From Bacilli bacterium (lineage in GTDB: Bacteria > Bacillota_I > Bacilli_A > RF39 > UBA660), in contig JAFQTN010000004.1 of NCBI GenBank assembly GCA_017409025.1, positions 28,524 through 92,523 on the forward strand: 64,000 bases of DNA, given 5' to 3'. The notes under the pieces were generated by a model, which worked only from the letters and a program-made list of their open reading frames with translations, did no database searches and was not told where the DNA came from. Shown here piece by piece: positions 32,278 through 42,268 of this stretch. The number at the start of each line of letters is the position of its first letter. Positions within the stretch are counted from its first letter, which is position 1. The position numbers were made by a program, and so were the translations under genes.

Positions 32278-34151
32278 TTTTCGTTAGTTTCTGTTAAATA
32301 ATTATCTCTAGTTTCATTGGGGTCATATGAATAAGGGAATGCTTTTTCTTCGATTTTTTCATTAATAGATTTTATTTTATCTTTTAATTCTTTTAATTCT
32401 TCTTCATTATGTTTATTGATTTCTCTTTTAGTATTAATAGCTGCTTCTAGTGTAGTAGATTTATCTATTTTTTGATTAGATAATGGAAGTATATATGAAG
32501 CATATTCGGTTAGAAAGTTACATAGTATATCCTCTAATTCTTTTAGAGTAATATCTGATTTATCAAATTTTTCTTCGTACTTTTGGTATAGTTCTAGATA
32601 TTTATTATAATCTAATTCATAAAGAATTTTCATGATTTGATCGTAGGTATCATTATATGCACCAATTATTTTATCTTTTTCTTTGATTTTAAATGATTTT
32701 TTTATTAATCTATTTAGATGAAAATTTAATTTTTTGATGAATTCTTCAATATTATGAAAATCTAATAGTAGATCTTCAGTTGTTAGTGTTTCTAATCTAA
32801 ATGCTTCTTTTTTTCTGTCAAAGGACATTGCAGAATTATTATATAAATCATTATCCATATCATTATCCCATGTTGGGTCTGCTACAAAAATACCATGAAT
32901 ATTATATTTATCATCATCAATTTTAACAATATTTCTAGCGTGGGATTCTATTTCTGTTGGTTTATCTTCTTTGCTAAAACCATCATCATATGATATATCT
33001 ACACCTACTGAAATTTTTCTGCACGGGATACCTACTTTTGCTAATAAAATATTTAGTAATTTAGCATAGCCTACACATACCATATATTCATTATTTAGAA
33101 TATATCTTATATTTCTAGATTGTTCTTTATCTTCTTTATTTTCTTTATAAGGTTTAAATTGTTTAACAATATTATATACAGCTATATATTTTTCGTATGG
33201 AGATAGGTTTGATTCTTTAATTGGTTTTATTAATGCTTCTAATTTTTCATCTTCTTTTAAATATTCATCTTTTGAATAATCATAAAAATCATTTTCAATA
33301 AACAGATTTATATTATTAGTATAATTTAATAAATTACTTTGTTTTAATAATTCACGATTTTCAACTTCTATTTTAATGTTATAAGGTCTATTGTGAGTTT
33401 CTAATGTTTGAAATATTTTTACTAATTTTTGAAAATATATTTTTTCATTTTTTAAGGAAAATGGTTTATGAATAATTATTTTAGCATCTTTATTAATATA
33501 GATAAAATTATTTAATTCTTCTTCAGTTATATTAGGACTAATAGTTATTAAATTTGTTGTTTCTAGACTACTGAATGTGTAGGTTCCTATAGCGTATTTG
33601 CTACTTATTTTATTTCCTTCATAACGTATTTCTAAGTGAGAATCTTTTAGTCTTTTTATTTGTTCTTCAGTTAAATTAATGCCAGTAATTTTAGTTAAGT
33701 TAAAATCTATATTTCTAAGTTCTTTAGAATTTATTAAATAATCTATAAAGTCATCATCCATTATATAGTCGGGTATGTTAATCCATAGATAGTTATTTTT
33801 TAGTGCTTCTTCTATTTTTTGTTTTGTTCTTTTTTTTGCTTCTTCTTTAAACTTTTCTATATTTTGATTAAAAAATTCAGGATTTATTAAAATGATATTT
33901 CCAAATTGATTTAAAATAGCAATTGGATGTTCTTTATCGGTGTAGGTTATAGAAATATTGTTTTTATCTGCTACTGGATCAAGGATACATTTTTGTTTTT
34001 GGTTAGGATATTGTTTGTCATGGATTGTGAAAATAAATTCTTTATTCTTTTCTTCAATAAAGGCTAAAAATTCTTCAAAAGTAGTTAGGAAAGTACAATT
34101 ATTTTTTATACCTGAAGACCATAAGTTTATATTTTTAATATTATCGTTCAT
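32265..34151 (-). CDS. Large transglutaminase-like domain protein, 628 residues
   Basis: The first 350 residues are unrecognised and leucine-rich in places (INLTEEQIKRLKDSHLEIRY). Then comes a transglutaminase-like core with Cys359 in YMVCVGYAKLLNILL, His404 in ESHARNIVKI and Asp425 in VADPTWDND. The C-terminal 160 residues are helical and charged. There is no signal peptide, so it is probably cytoplasmic. The target is unknown. Start at ATG 34151 after TAGTATGGTGATAG-like sequence on the minus strand. Confidence 0.7.
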   Translation of the reverse strand: MNDNIKNINLWSSGIKNNCTFLTTFEEFLAFIEEKNKEFIFTIHDKQYPNQKQKCILDPVADKNNISITYTDKEHPIAILNQFGNIILINPEFFNQNIEKFKEEAKKRTKQKIEEALKNNYLWINIPDYIMDDDFIDYLINSKELRNIDFNLTKITGINLTEEQIKRLKDSHLEIRYEGNKISSKYAIGTYTFSSLETTNLITISPNITEEELNNFIYINKDAKIIIHKPFSLKNEKIYFQKLVKIFQTLETHNRPYNIKIEVENRELLKQSNLLNYTNNINLFIENDFYDYSKDEYLKEDEKLEALIKPIKESNLSPYEKYIAVYNIVKQFKPYKENKEDKEQSRNIRYILNNEYMVCVGYAKLLNILLAKVGIPCRKISVGVDISYDDGFSKEDKPTEIESHARNIVKIDDDKYNIHGIFVADPTWDNDMDNDLYNNSAMSFDRKKEAFRLETLTTEDLLLDFHNIEEFIKKLNFHLNRLIKKSFKIKEKDKIIGAYNDTYDQIMKILYELDYNKYLELYQKYEEKFDKSDITLKELEDILCNFLTEYASYILPLSNQKIDKSTTLEAAINTKREINKHNEEELKELKDKIKSINEKIEEKAFPYSYDPNETRDNYLTETNENKKR

Positions 34152-34241
34152 ACTATCACCATATTATAGATTAATTATATCACGTATAATGTAGATATGT
34201 AAATAAATGAACTTGCAAATCATTAATTTACATTTATAATA

Positions 34242-34273
34242 GTTTTAATCATTTTTATAAAAATGATTAAAAC
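34242..34273. repeat. Perfect 15-bp inverted repeat
   Basis: GTTTTAATCATTTTT, two bases (AT), AAAAATGATTAAAAC. There is no T-run beyond it, so it is not an obvious terminator. It lies just outside or at the left edge of the IS110 element. Confidence 0.8.
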
Positions 34274-34459
34274 AGCGATTGAGTTTAGGCGAATTATATC
34301 AGGGGTCTAAAGTATCCACATTTATGACGGCCTAGCTCTTTTCTTTTTATTATCCTAGTTTTAGAATGTGAGGGTTAATTTGATTAACCTTATATAACAA
34401 GCGTGATGAGGAGTATGAGGTACAAAGAGTTCAATCGTAGATAAGAAAGGAAGATGATT
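34274..34459 (+). ncRNA. Candidate bridge-RNA region of the IS110 element
   Basis: IS110-group elements carry a structured guide ('bridge') RNA in the noncoding left end before the transposase. Here the region contains a 7-bp hairpin GGTTAAT/ATTAACC (34373-34389) and a CCTAG direct repeat. The assignment is by family and position; loops matching target and donor cannot be defined here. Confidence 0.4.
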
Positions 34460-35640
34460 ATGTGCAATTGTTTGGCTATTGACGTGGCTAAATCTAAAAG
34501 TATGGTTACTTTAATTAGTTCTTGTGGTGAAGTTCTAATTGATCCATATGAAATTAATCATTCTATTAAAGATTTTTCTAATTTACTTAATAGAATTAAT
34601 AAACTTAAATTAGAAAACATTTCTGTAATAATGGAATCTACTGGAGTCTATCATAGACCAATTGAAAGATTTTTTTAGAACAAAATTTCAAAGTATTTGT
34701 TATTAATCCAATTTATGGAAAGATGCATAAAAGAAATATTAGAAAAACTAAAACCGATAAAGAAGATTGTTTTAATTTAGCTAATTTATTTTTTACAAAT
34801 ACATTTAAGGAATATATTAAACCTGAACAATTATATTTAGATTTAAACGCTTTATCTAGACAGTATTTTGCTTTAGATGAGTTATGTGTAAACCTTAAAA
34901 ACAGATATAGAAATTTGGTTTATTTATGTTTTCCAGAATATGAATTAATATTTAAAAATAATACTATTTATTCAAGCATCGCTTTAGATTTTATAGAAAA
35001 ATATCCACATGCAAATATTATTTCAAATACAAGAATAGATTGTTTACAAAACTTCTTTAAGAAACACAATTTTAAATATTGGAAATCTAAACCAATAATA
35101 ATAAAGGAATATGCAATTAATTCCTATCCATCAGTTGATATGAATGATGAGTTAGTATCTAATTTATCTCAAATTGCTAGACTGGTTAACGAATATCAAA
35201 AGGCTATAGATATAATAAAATATAAAATTACTTTTTTAGCAAAGAAAACAAAATATTTTGAATCCATTAATTCTATTTATGGAATTGGAGAATTTACTGC
35301 ATCAATTATTATAGCTGAACTTGGCGATATTAATAGATTTAATAATATTAAAGAATTAACTGCTTATTGTGGATTAGATCCATCTATAAAACAATCAGGT
35401 AAATCAGTTGATATACATGGACCTATTTCTAAAGCAGGTAACAAATATATGAGAAAAATACTTTATATTGCCTGTTCTAATATCGTAACCATTGTTGGTA
35501 AAACAAAACAAGAAAATGATATAGAAATTTATTACAGAAAAAAACGTAATGAAGGAAAACATCATTACGCATCAATAGTTGCTTGCACAACTAAACTACT
35601 TAGAAAACTTTTAGCATTGTGTAAGCAATTAGATATGTAG
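34460..35640 (+). pseudogene. IS110-family transposase, frameshifted at T7
   Basis: Frame 1 (to 34678) reads CLAIDVAKSKSMVTLI and VIMESTGVYHRPIERFF, then stops at TAG. The -1 frame continues without loss: LEQNFKVFVINPIYGKMHKR, KTDKEDCFNLANL and the C-terminal SIYGIGEFTASIIIAELGD, LTAYCGLDPSIKQSGK and ISKAGNKYMRKIL. Both parts carry the expected acidic residues, so only a single -1 slip at TTTTTTT (34670-34676) separates a full-length protein. Slippage could rescue it; otherwise it is inactive. ATG 34460 is better spaced from AAAGGAAG than 34454. Confidence 0.8.
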
Positions 35641-35910
35641 TTATCACCACATAACTACACTTATATTATACACTAATCAGACGGATTATTACTAATTTTT
35701 AAAAAAAATAGTACTTTTTCGTCTTTTCGTAGTTAATATAATAACACAAAAATTAAGTATTGACAAAACTTAGAATGTCATATATTTGAAAAATAATATA
35801 AAAAAATAGTATAATATAAGTATATTGCAACTTAAATTATACAAAAAGTAACTATAAGTTGGTAGAGTGCAACTAGATAATATCATATAATTGCGTCAGA
35901 GGTGAAGGAA
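35641..35910. other. Gap after IS110: right end and regulator promoter
   Basis: No gene. It holds the unresolved right end of the insertion sequence and, at 35786-35815, a promoter (TTGAAA, 18 nt, TATAAT) for the XRE regulator; a leader of about 90 nt follows. Confidence 0.55.
35786..35815 (+). promoter_or_regulatory. Promoter of the XRE-ABC operon
   Basis: TTGAAA at 35786-35791, 18 nt, TATAAT at 35810-35815. Confidence 0.65.
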
Positions 35911-37290
35911 ATGAAATTAAGTGAAAAGTTACAAAAATTAAGAAAAGAAAATAATATTACACAAGAAGGTTTGGCTGACAAACTAAATGTATCTAGACAG
36001 GCAGTATCAAAGTGGGAAAGTGGTAGTGCTTATCCAGATACGGAAAAGTTAATACAAATTAGTAAAATATTTAATGTTAGTTTGGATGAACTTATTAATG
36101 AAAATTCAATTGATAGTGGAAATAAACAATCTAAGAAAATATCTTTTATGGAAATATTAAATGAAGTATTAGAATTTGCATCTAGATCAGTTAACATGTT
36201 TTTAGCAATGAAATTTACGGAGAAGGTTAAATGTGTATTTGAAATGATTATACTTGTATTAATTATTTTTGGATGTGCTTTTTTATCTACATCTATTATG
36301 GTTGATTTGATAAGAAGAATACTTTTATTTTTGCCTGATGAAGTTATTTATATTTTATGTAATTTATTTGAGACATTATTATTTTTAGCTTGGATAGTAT
36401 TAGGAGTAATAATAGTTATTAAAATATTTAAAACAAGATATTTGGATTATTATGTATTTGTTACTGATGATAGTGTTAGTAAAAAGACAATTGAAGAGCC
36501 AATCAAGGAGCTTAAAGAAAAAAAAGACTATAAGGTAGTTATTAGAGATCCTAGTGATAGTAGTTTAAATATATTTAAAAAAATAGGTAAATTATTTATC
36601 TTTATGGCTAAATGTTTATGTTTTTTAATAGCTATACCATTAGTATTATTATTTATATTTTGTATCTTGATGCTTGTATTTAGTTTATTTTATCTATTTA
36701 ATGGAATATTTTTTAATGGGATAAGTATAGCAATAATTGGGGTAATTATATTTATATATTTAATGATAGAGTTTATTTATAATATATTATTTAATAGAAG
36801 TCATTTAGTTAATAGGATATTTGTTATGTTTATAGGAAGTTTATTTTTAATAGGAATTGGTCTAGGTTTATCATTTGCTTCAATATCAAATTTTACTTAT
36901 GAAGAAAATAGTTTGAAAGAAGTTAATACTCATATGATAGAGATGAGAGATGATTTATATTTATCTAATATTATTTATGATAGTGAAATTGTTATTGATA
37001 ATAATTTAGATAATATTAAATTAGAAGTTACTAGTTATGGAATAAATGAAGTATATTTATATAGTTATAATAGTTATGATTCAGTTAATGGTGAGTATAG
37101 AGTTGTAGAATTAGCAAGTGATTATAATGAGATAGATTTATATAGAGAGGTAATTAATAATTTGAAAGATAGAAAAATAGTTAATTATGATAGATACTAT
37201 GATATAAAGATGTATATATCTAGTGATAATTTGACAAAAATAAGAGAAAATATGAATAAATATTCTGGATATATTTGGTATAGTGAATAA
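35911..37290 (+). CDS. XRE-family regulator with membrane and outer domains
   Basis: 459 residues. An N-terminal HTH_3 domain (LSEKLQKLRKENNITQEGLA, LNVSRQAVSKWESGSAYPD) binds DNA. Then come about five or six membrane helices (roughly 105-330) and a 110-residue extracytoplasmic end. Such one-component membrane regulators sense an outside signal and control adjacent transporters; the two ABC genes directly downstream fit this. ATG 35911 follows GAGGTGAAGG. Confidence 0.85.
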   Translation: MKLSEKLQKLRKENNITQEGLADKLNVSRQAVSKWESGSAYPDTEKLIQISKIFNVSLDELINENSIDSGNKQSKKISFMEILNEVLEFASRSVNMFLAMKFTEKVKCVFEMIILVLIIFGCAFLSTSIMVDLIRRILLFLPDEVIYILCNLFETLLFLAWIVLGVIIVIKIFKTRYLDYYVFVTDDSVSKKTIEEPIKELKEKKDYKVVIRDPSDSSLNIFKKIGKLFIFMAKCLCFLIAIPLVLLFIFCILMLVFSLFYLFNGIFFNGISIAIIGVIIFIYLMIEFIYNILFNRSHLVNRIFVMFIGSLFLIGIGLGLSFASISNFTYEENSLKEVNTHMIEMRDDLYLSNIIYDSEIVIDNNLDNIKLEVTSYGINEVYLYSYNSYDSVNGEYRVVELASDYNEIDLYREVINNLKDRKIVNYDRYYDIKMYISSDNLTKIRENMNKYSGYIWYSE

Positions 37291-37327
37291 AAGATAATAT
37301 AATTAAGTTAAGAAGGATAGTGATGAT

Positions 37328-39559
37328 ATGTTAAAACTAAAGAATGTTTCAAAGTTTTATTATAATAAAGGAGTTATAGCTAGTGGTTTTTCTAAGGTAA
37401 ATATTTCTTTTGATACTTCTGAATTTGTAGTTATTACTGGTGAGAGTGGTTCAGGAAAATCAACGCTTCTTAATGTAATATCAGGTCTTGATAGTTATGA
37501 AGAAGGGGAAATGTATATTAACGGAGAAGAGACTAGTCATTATAGAGAAAGTGATTTTGAAGAATATAGAAAGAAGTATGTATCTAATATATTTCAAAAT
37601 TTTAATTTAGTTAATAGTTATACGGTATATCAGAATGTAGAGTTAGTATTACTTTTAAACGGTTATAAGAAAAAAGAAGTAAAGAAAAAAATATTAGAGT
37701 TAATTGATAAAGTAGGTTTAAGCAAATATAAGAATACGAAAGTATCTAAATTATCTGGTGGTCAAAAACAAAGAGTAGCAATAGCTAGAGCATTAGCTAA
37801 AGATACTCCAATTATAGTATGTGATGAACCTACGGGTAATTTAGATAGTAAATCAAGTAAAGATATTATTAAAATACTTAAGGAAGTTAGTAAGAATAAA
37901 TTATTGATTATGGTTACGCATGACTATGCGTCAGTAGAAGATATTGCTACGAGGGTAATAAAAATGCATGATGGAAAGATAGTTAGCGATAAAAAAATGG
38001 TTGAAGATAATAATCAGAATATGATTAGTGAAATAACTACTAGTGATAAGAAAATAGGATTTTTAAATATGATAAGATTAGGAATTAGAAATACTTTTAA
38101 TATTATTCCTAAGTTTATATTAACGTTTATAGTATTTTTATTTATTACAGTAAGTTTACTTACTGAATATGGTTCACTTAGAAAGAGTGAATATGAATCA
38201 GGAAAACTTGGTTATAACTGGTATTTCATGGATACATCTGATACCAGAATAATTATTAATAAGAAAGATGGTAGTTTTATATCAGAAGATGATTTTGAAA
38301 GAATAAATAAAATTAATAATGTTGATAAGATAGTAGAGAATGATATTATTTTAGATAATTATTTATGGTTTGAATCAACAGATAATGAAGAATACTATTA
38401 TTTTGATGGAATACTTAGAGATATAGAAGAATTAAGTTATGAACTTGATTATGGTAGAATGCCTGAATCGGATAATGAAGTAGTTTTGTATGTATATCCA
38501 TATGATTATAACTTTAATGATAGGTTAGAAAACGCTATAAAAGAGACTTATTATTTAAATTCAGATAAAAATAGTTTAAGGGTTAAAGTTGTTGGAATAG
38601 TGTATCAAGATACTTTTGTTAATTATGATAGTAATATGATTTATGGCACTAGCGGATTATTAGATAAATATATGTCTTTGGTTAATATTGAATATAGTGA
38701 GAGAATAGTAAATATTAATAGCAAAAATTATCCTAGTTTTGTTTCTCCTGGATATGAATTTCATATAGCAGTTAGTGATAAAGTTAGTAAGGGGAAGGCA
38801 ATAGTAAGTGAAGGTATTAATTATACTTGTAAAGATTTTAATTGTAAGAATAAGAATATAGAAATTAATATTAGTAATTTATATTATGAAGATAGTTTAA
38901 ATTTAAAAATTAGTAATATTTATAATGAAAAGACTGTTAAAAGTTTATTGGGTATAGATAAAAATAATAGTAATTATGGATCTATCTTTATTAATAAAGA
39001 AGATTATAATAATTTATTTAATAAAGAAAGTTATCAAGCAAGTATATTTGTTACGAAAGTAGATTATGTAGATGATGTTGTTTTAGAATTAGAAGATCTT
39101 GGTTATAGATTATTAGAAATGAGAAAGACATTAAGTAATGAAGGAAAAGAAGTAACAAAAGTAATAAAGATAGTTAAATTAGTAGTTACGGTATTATTAG
39201 TTATTACATTATTCTTTATATCTTATTTTGTTATTAAACTTATATTAAAATCTAGAAATGTATATTTTTCTACATTAAGAATACTTGGTTCTACGGAAAA
39301 AAATACTAAAAGGATACTTGATATAGAATTATTTATTAATTCTACTTTAGCATATTTTACTTATATAATATTTATATTATTAGTTAAGAAAGATTTTATT
39401 AGTATTAATTTTATTAAGAGTGCATGTGAATATTTAAGTATTTATGATTATGTTTTAATGTATATAGTACTTGTATTAATGTCTTATTTAATATCATCTA
39501 GATTTTCTTCTAAAATATTTAAGAAAAGTGCAATGAATAGTTATAGGGAGGAAGTATAA
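37328..39559 (+). CDS. ABC transporter, ATPase fused to FtsX/MacB-like permease (1)
   Basis: 743 residues. The N-terminal ATPase (about 1-220) has Walker A GESGSGKST, the ABC signature LSGGQKQR, Walker B IIVCDEP and the H-loop VTHDYA. The permease part has one membrane helix near 255, a large extracytoplasmic domain of about 320 residues and three C-terminal helices, as in MacB/FtsX-type exporters. Together with the next gene it probably makes a heterodimer for lantibiotic- or bacitracin-type stress, controlled by the upstream membrane regulator. Confidence 0.88.
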   Translation: MLKLKNVSKFYYNKGVIASGFSKVNISFDTSEFVVITGESGSGKSTLLNVISGLDSYEEGEMYINGEETSHYRESDFEEYRKKYVSNIFQNFNLVNSYTVYQNVELVLLLNGYKKKEVKKKILELIDKVGLSKYKNTKVSKLSGGQKQRVAIARALAKDTPIIVCDEPTGNLDSKSSKDIIKILKEVSKNKLLIMVTHDYASVEDIATRVIKMHDGKIVSDKKMVEDNNQNMISEITTSDKKIGFLNMIRLGIRNTFNIIPKFILTFIVFLFITVSLLTEYGSLRKSEYESGKLGYNWYFMDTSDTRIIINKKDGSFISEDDFERINKINNVDKIVENDIILDNYLWFESTDNEEYYYFDGILRDIEELSYELDYGRMPESDNEVVLYVYPYDYNFNDRLENAIKETYYLNSDKNSLRVKVVGIVYQDTFVNYDSNMIYGTSGLLDKYMSLVNIEYSERIVNINSKNYPSFVSPGYEFHIAVSDKVSKGKAIVSEGINYTCKDFNCKNKNIEINISNLYYEDSLNLKISNIYNEKTVKSLLGIDKNNSNYGSIFINKEDYNNLFNKESYQASIFVTKVDYVDDVVLELEDLGYRLLEMRKTLSNEGKEVTKVIKIVKLVVTVLLVITLFFISYFVIKLILKSRNVYFSTLRILGSTEKNTKRILDIELFINSTLAYFTYIIFILLVKKDFISINFIKSACEYLSIYDYVLMYIVLVLMSYLISSRFSSKIFKKSAMNSYREEV

Positions 39560-39560
39560 T

Positions 39561-41963
39561 ATGATTAAGATAGATAAACTTAATAAGTATTATAATAAGG
39601 GTAGAAAAAATCAAATACATGTTATTAATAATACTAGTATATTGCTTCCTGATAAGGGACTTGTTGCGTTACTTGGTCCATCTGGATGTGGTAAGACTAC
39701 GCTTCTTAATGCAATAGGTGGACTTGATAAAGTTAATAAAGGACATATTTATATTAATGATAAGAAGATAACTAGAAGAAGTGTTAGAGCTATTGATAAG
39801 ATTAGAAATTTAAATATAGGATATATATTTCAAGATTATAAACTAATAGATAATATGACAGTATATGATAATGTAGCTATTTCTTTAAAGATGATAGGTA
39901 TTAAAGATAAGAAAGAAATAAAAAAACGAGTAGATTATATTTTAGAGAGAGTTGGAATATATAGATATAGACATAGACCTTGCAGTATGCTATCGGGTGG
40001 TGAGAGACAAAGGGTAGGTATAGCTAGAGCATTAGTTAAGAATCCTGATATAATTTTAGCAGATGAACCTACAGGTAATTTAGATAGTAAGAATACGATA
40101 GAAATTATGAATATTATTAAATCTATATCTCGTGATAAACTAGTAATATTAGTTACTCATGAAGTAGACTTAGCTAAGTTTTATGCTACTAGAATAATTG
40201 AGTTAATAGATGGTAAGATAGTTAATGATTATAATAATAAGAATAATGAAGACTTGGATTATCGTATTGATAATAAGTTTTATTTAAAAGATTTTAAATA
40301 TCATAATGAGAATAAAGATAATGATATAAATATAGATTATTATAGTGATAATAAAAATAAACTTAATTTAATTATTATAGTTAAGAATGGTAATTTATAT
40401 ATAAAGAATAAAGATAATGAAAAGATAGAAGTAATAGATAGTAGTTCTAATATAGAACTTATTAATGATAATTATAAGAAATTAGATAAGAGTGTATATG
40501 AGAAATATTCTTTTGATTTTGATAAGATTATTAATAAAGATATTAAATTAAAATATAGTTCTATATTTAATATATTTACAATATTTAGTAATGGTTTTAA
40601 AAAAGTATTTGGGTATTCTTTTGTCAAGAAATTATTACTTATAGGTTTTTTCTTGTCTAGTTTATTTGTTACTTATTCAGTTAGTAATGTTTTAGGTATA
40701 TTAAATATTCGTGATAAAGATTTTGTTACTACTAATAAGAATTATTTAGTATTAGATAATGTTAAAATTAAAGTATCAGATTATTTAGAATATGAGAAAG
40801 ATAACAATATAGAATATATCTTACCTGGTAATAGTATGGTTAGTATGAAGATAGAGAGTGGAATTTATTATCAAACACAGTATACGGATATTAGTATATC
40901 TGGTTCACTTGCTAGTATTAGTATGATTAATAATAGTGATTTAATATATGGAAGGATGCCTAGGTCTAATAATGAAATAGTTATTGATAAGATGGTATAT
41001 GATAAAACGCAAGAAATAGAAATGATAGGTCTATACGAACTTGAGAAAATGATAGATATTAATGTATGTTTATTAGATGGTGTTTTAGAATATAAGATAG
41101 TTGGTATAGTAAATATGGAAAGTCCATCTATATATGCTTATGAAGGTGAATTTATTAACATTATAGATAATAGTGGTATGAAAGAGGATAATGCCAGTAT
41201 TTTTGATTATTCACTATATAAAGATAAATTAAAGATAGTTAAAGGAAGCAGTCCTAAGAATGACTATGAAGTTATTGTTAATAATGATTTAAAAGATGTA
41301 TTTAAATTGAATAAGTATATTGATGAAATAAAGATTAATGGTAAAAAATTAAAAGTAGTTGGTTATTATACTTCAGAAGATGATATTAATAGTTATTTTG
41401 TTAGTAGTAATACAAAGAAATATGCTTTAATAGAAAAATCTAAGGGAATAGTTGTTTATACGAAGAATAAAGATTTAGTAATTAGTGATTATAAAGAAAA
41501 AGGAATAAATTTAAAGAATGGTTATGAAACAGATAAAGTAAAATATATCAATGAACAGAAGGATAGTATGATTTCTTCAATTATTGTTGCTTTGATTATG
41601 TTAATTATATCTTTGATAGAAATAATTCTTATGAATAGATCTTCTTTCTTATCTAGAATTAAAGAAGTAGGTATATATAGAGCTATTGGAGTTAAGAAAA
41701 GTGATATATATAAGATGTTTACATCAGAATCTTTTGCTATTAGTACATTAGCAAGTTTACCTGGAGTATTATTTATGAGTTATTGCTTGTATGTATTATC
41801 TGATATTAATTATATAAGTCAAAATTATGTTATGAATATATATGTAGTAATATTTTGTTTAGTAATTATGTATGTATTTAATATTGTTGTTGGTTTAATA
41901 CCAGTATTTAATACGATGAGAAAAACACCTGCACAGATACTTTCTAGACATGATTTAGATTAA
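39561..41963 (+). CDS. ABC transporter, ATPase fused to FtsX/MacB-like permease (2)
   Basis: 800 residues, same plan as the previous gene and one base after it. Walker A GPSGCGKTT, signature LSGGERQR, Walker B IILADEPTGNLDS and H-loop VTHEVD; a 100-residue Asn/Asp/Lys-rich linker; one helix near 365; an extracytoplasmic domain; and three helices at the end (FtsX signature KEVGIYRAIGVKKSDIY). Likely partner subunit of the same exporter. Confidence 0.88.
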   Translation: MIKIDKLNKYYNKGRKNQIHVINNTSILLPDKGLVALLGPSGCGKTTLLNAIGGLDKVNKGHIYINDKKITRRSVRAIDKIRNLNIGYIFQDYKLIDNMTVYDNVAISLKMIGIKDKKEIKKRVDYILERVGIYRYRHRPCSMLSGGERQRVGIARALVKNPDIILADEPTGNLDSKNTIEIMNIIKSISRDKLVILVTHEVDLAKFYATRIIELIDGKIVNDYNNKNNEDLDYRIDNKFYLKDFKYHNENKDNDINIDYYSDNKNKLNLIIIVKNGNLYIKNKDNEKIEVIDSSSNIELINDNYKKLDKSVYEKYSFDFDKIINKDIKLKYSSIFNIFTIFSNGFKKVFGYSFVKKLLLIGFFLSSLFVTYSVSNVLGILNIRDKDFVTTNKNYLVLDNVKIKVSDYLEYEKDNNIEYILPGNSMVSMKIESGIYYQTQYTDISISGSLASISMINNSDLIYGRMPRSNNEIVIDKMVYDKTQEIEMIGLYELEKMIDINVCLLDGVLEYKIVGIVNMESPSIYAYEGEFINIIDNSGMKEDNASIFDYSLYKDKLKIVKGSSPKNDYEVIVNNDLKDVFKLNKYIDEIKINGKKLKVVGYYTSEDDINSYFVSSNTKKYALIEKSKGIVVYTKNKDLVISDYKEKGINLKNGYETDKVKYINEQKDSMISSIIVALIMLIISLIEIILMNRSSFLSRIKEVGIYRAIGVKKSDIYKMFTSESFAISTLASLPGVLFMSYCLYVLSDINYISQNYVMNIYVVIFCLVIMYVFNIVVGLIPVFNTMRKTPAQILSRHDLD

Positions 41964-41965
41964 AT

Positions 41966-42011
41966 AAAAGAAATAGATGACATTGTTATAGTTATCTATT
42001 TCTTTTTGCTT
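41966..42011 (+). terminator. Terminator of the ABC operon
   Basis: AAAAGAAATAGAT / ATCTATTTCTTTT stem followed by T-rich sequence. Confidence 0.75.
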
Positions 42012-42145
42012 TTTTAGCGGATATTTTTTTGGTTTATTATATAGATAAAAGTTAGTTATGTCAAGGTTAAATTTAATAATTTTATGATAATTTTTGATGG
42101 AAAAAAAAGGGATAAAAAAGTAGTGTAAAAAATGTGTCAAATGGG

Positions 42146-42173
42146 TTGATATAAAATAAAAATATACTAAAAT
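42146..42173 (+). promoter_or_regulatory. Probable lon promoter
   Basis: TTGATA at 42146-42151, 16 nt, TAAAAT at 42168-42173. The upstream TGTCAAAT-GGGTTGA is only loosely like a CtsR site. Confidence 0.5.
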
Positions 42174-42190
42174 AGTGAAACAAGAAAAGG

Positions 42191-42247
42191 AAGTGATCTC
42201 ATATTATTTAGTATTAATTTTAGATAATATGAATCGCTTTTAATTTT
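42191..42247 (+). promoter_or_regulatory. Hairpin in the lon leader, attenuator-like
   Basis: AAGTGAT + CATATTAT pairs with ATAATATG + ATCGCTT (15 pairs, small internal loop), followed by TTTTAATTTT. It lies between the lon promoter and the start codon, so it could attenuate or stabilise the message. Confidence 0.5.
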
Positions 42248-42268
42248 GTCTTAGAAGTAGGTGTCTAT

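Larger units (their letters stand above)
34274..35700 (+). mobile_element. IS110-family insertion sequence (edges uncertain)
   Basis: Contains a DEDD-type transposase reading frame and a noncoding stretch of about 180 nt before it. IS110 elements lack clear terminal inverted repeats and usually make no target duplication, so the ends cannot be fixed from this sequence. Confidence 0.75.

Noticed and set aside
41955..42140. Minus-strand 61-codon ORF before lon
   Set aside because: Composition is that of AT-rich noncoding DNA, it covers a terminator, and there is no clear ribosome site.
42130..42155. CtsR-like operator before lon
   Set aside because: Only one half (GTCAAA) fits; the second is GGTTGA with wrong spacing.
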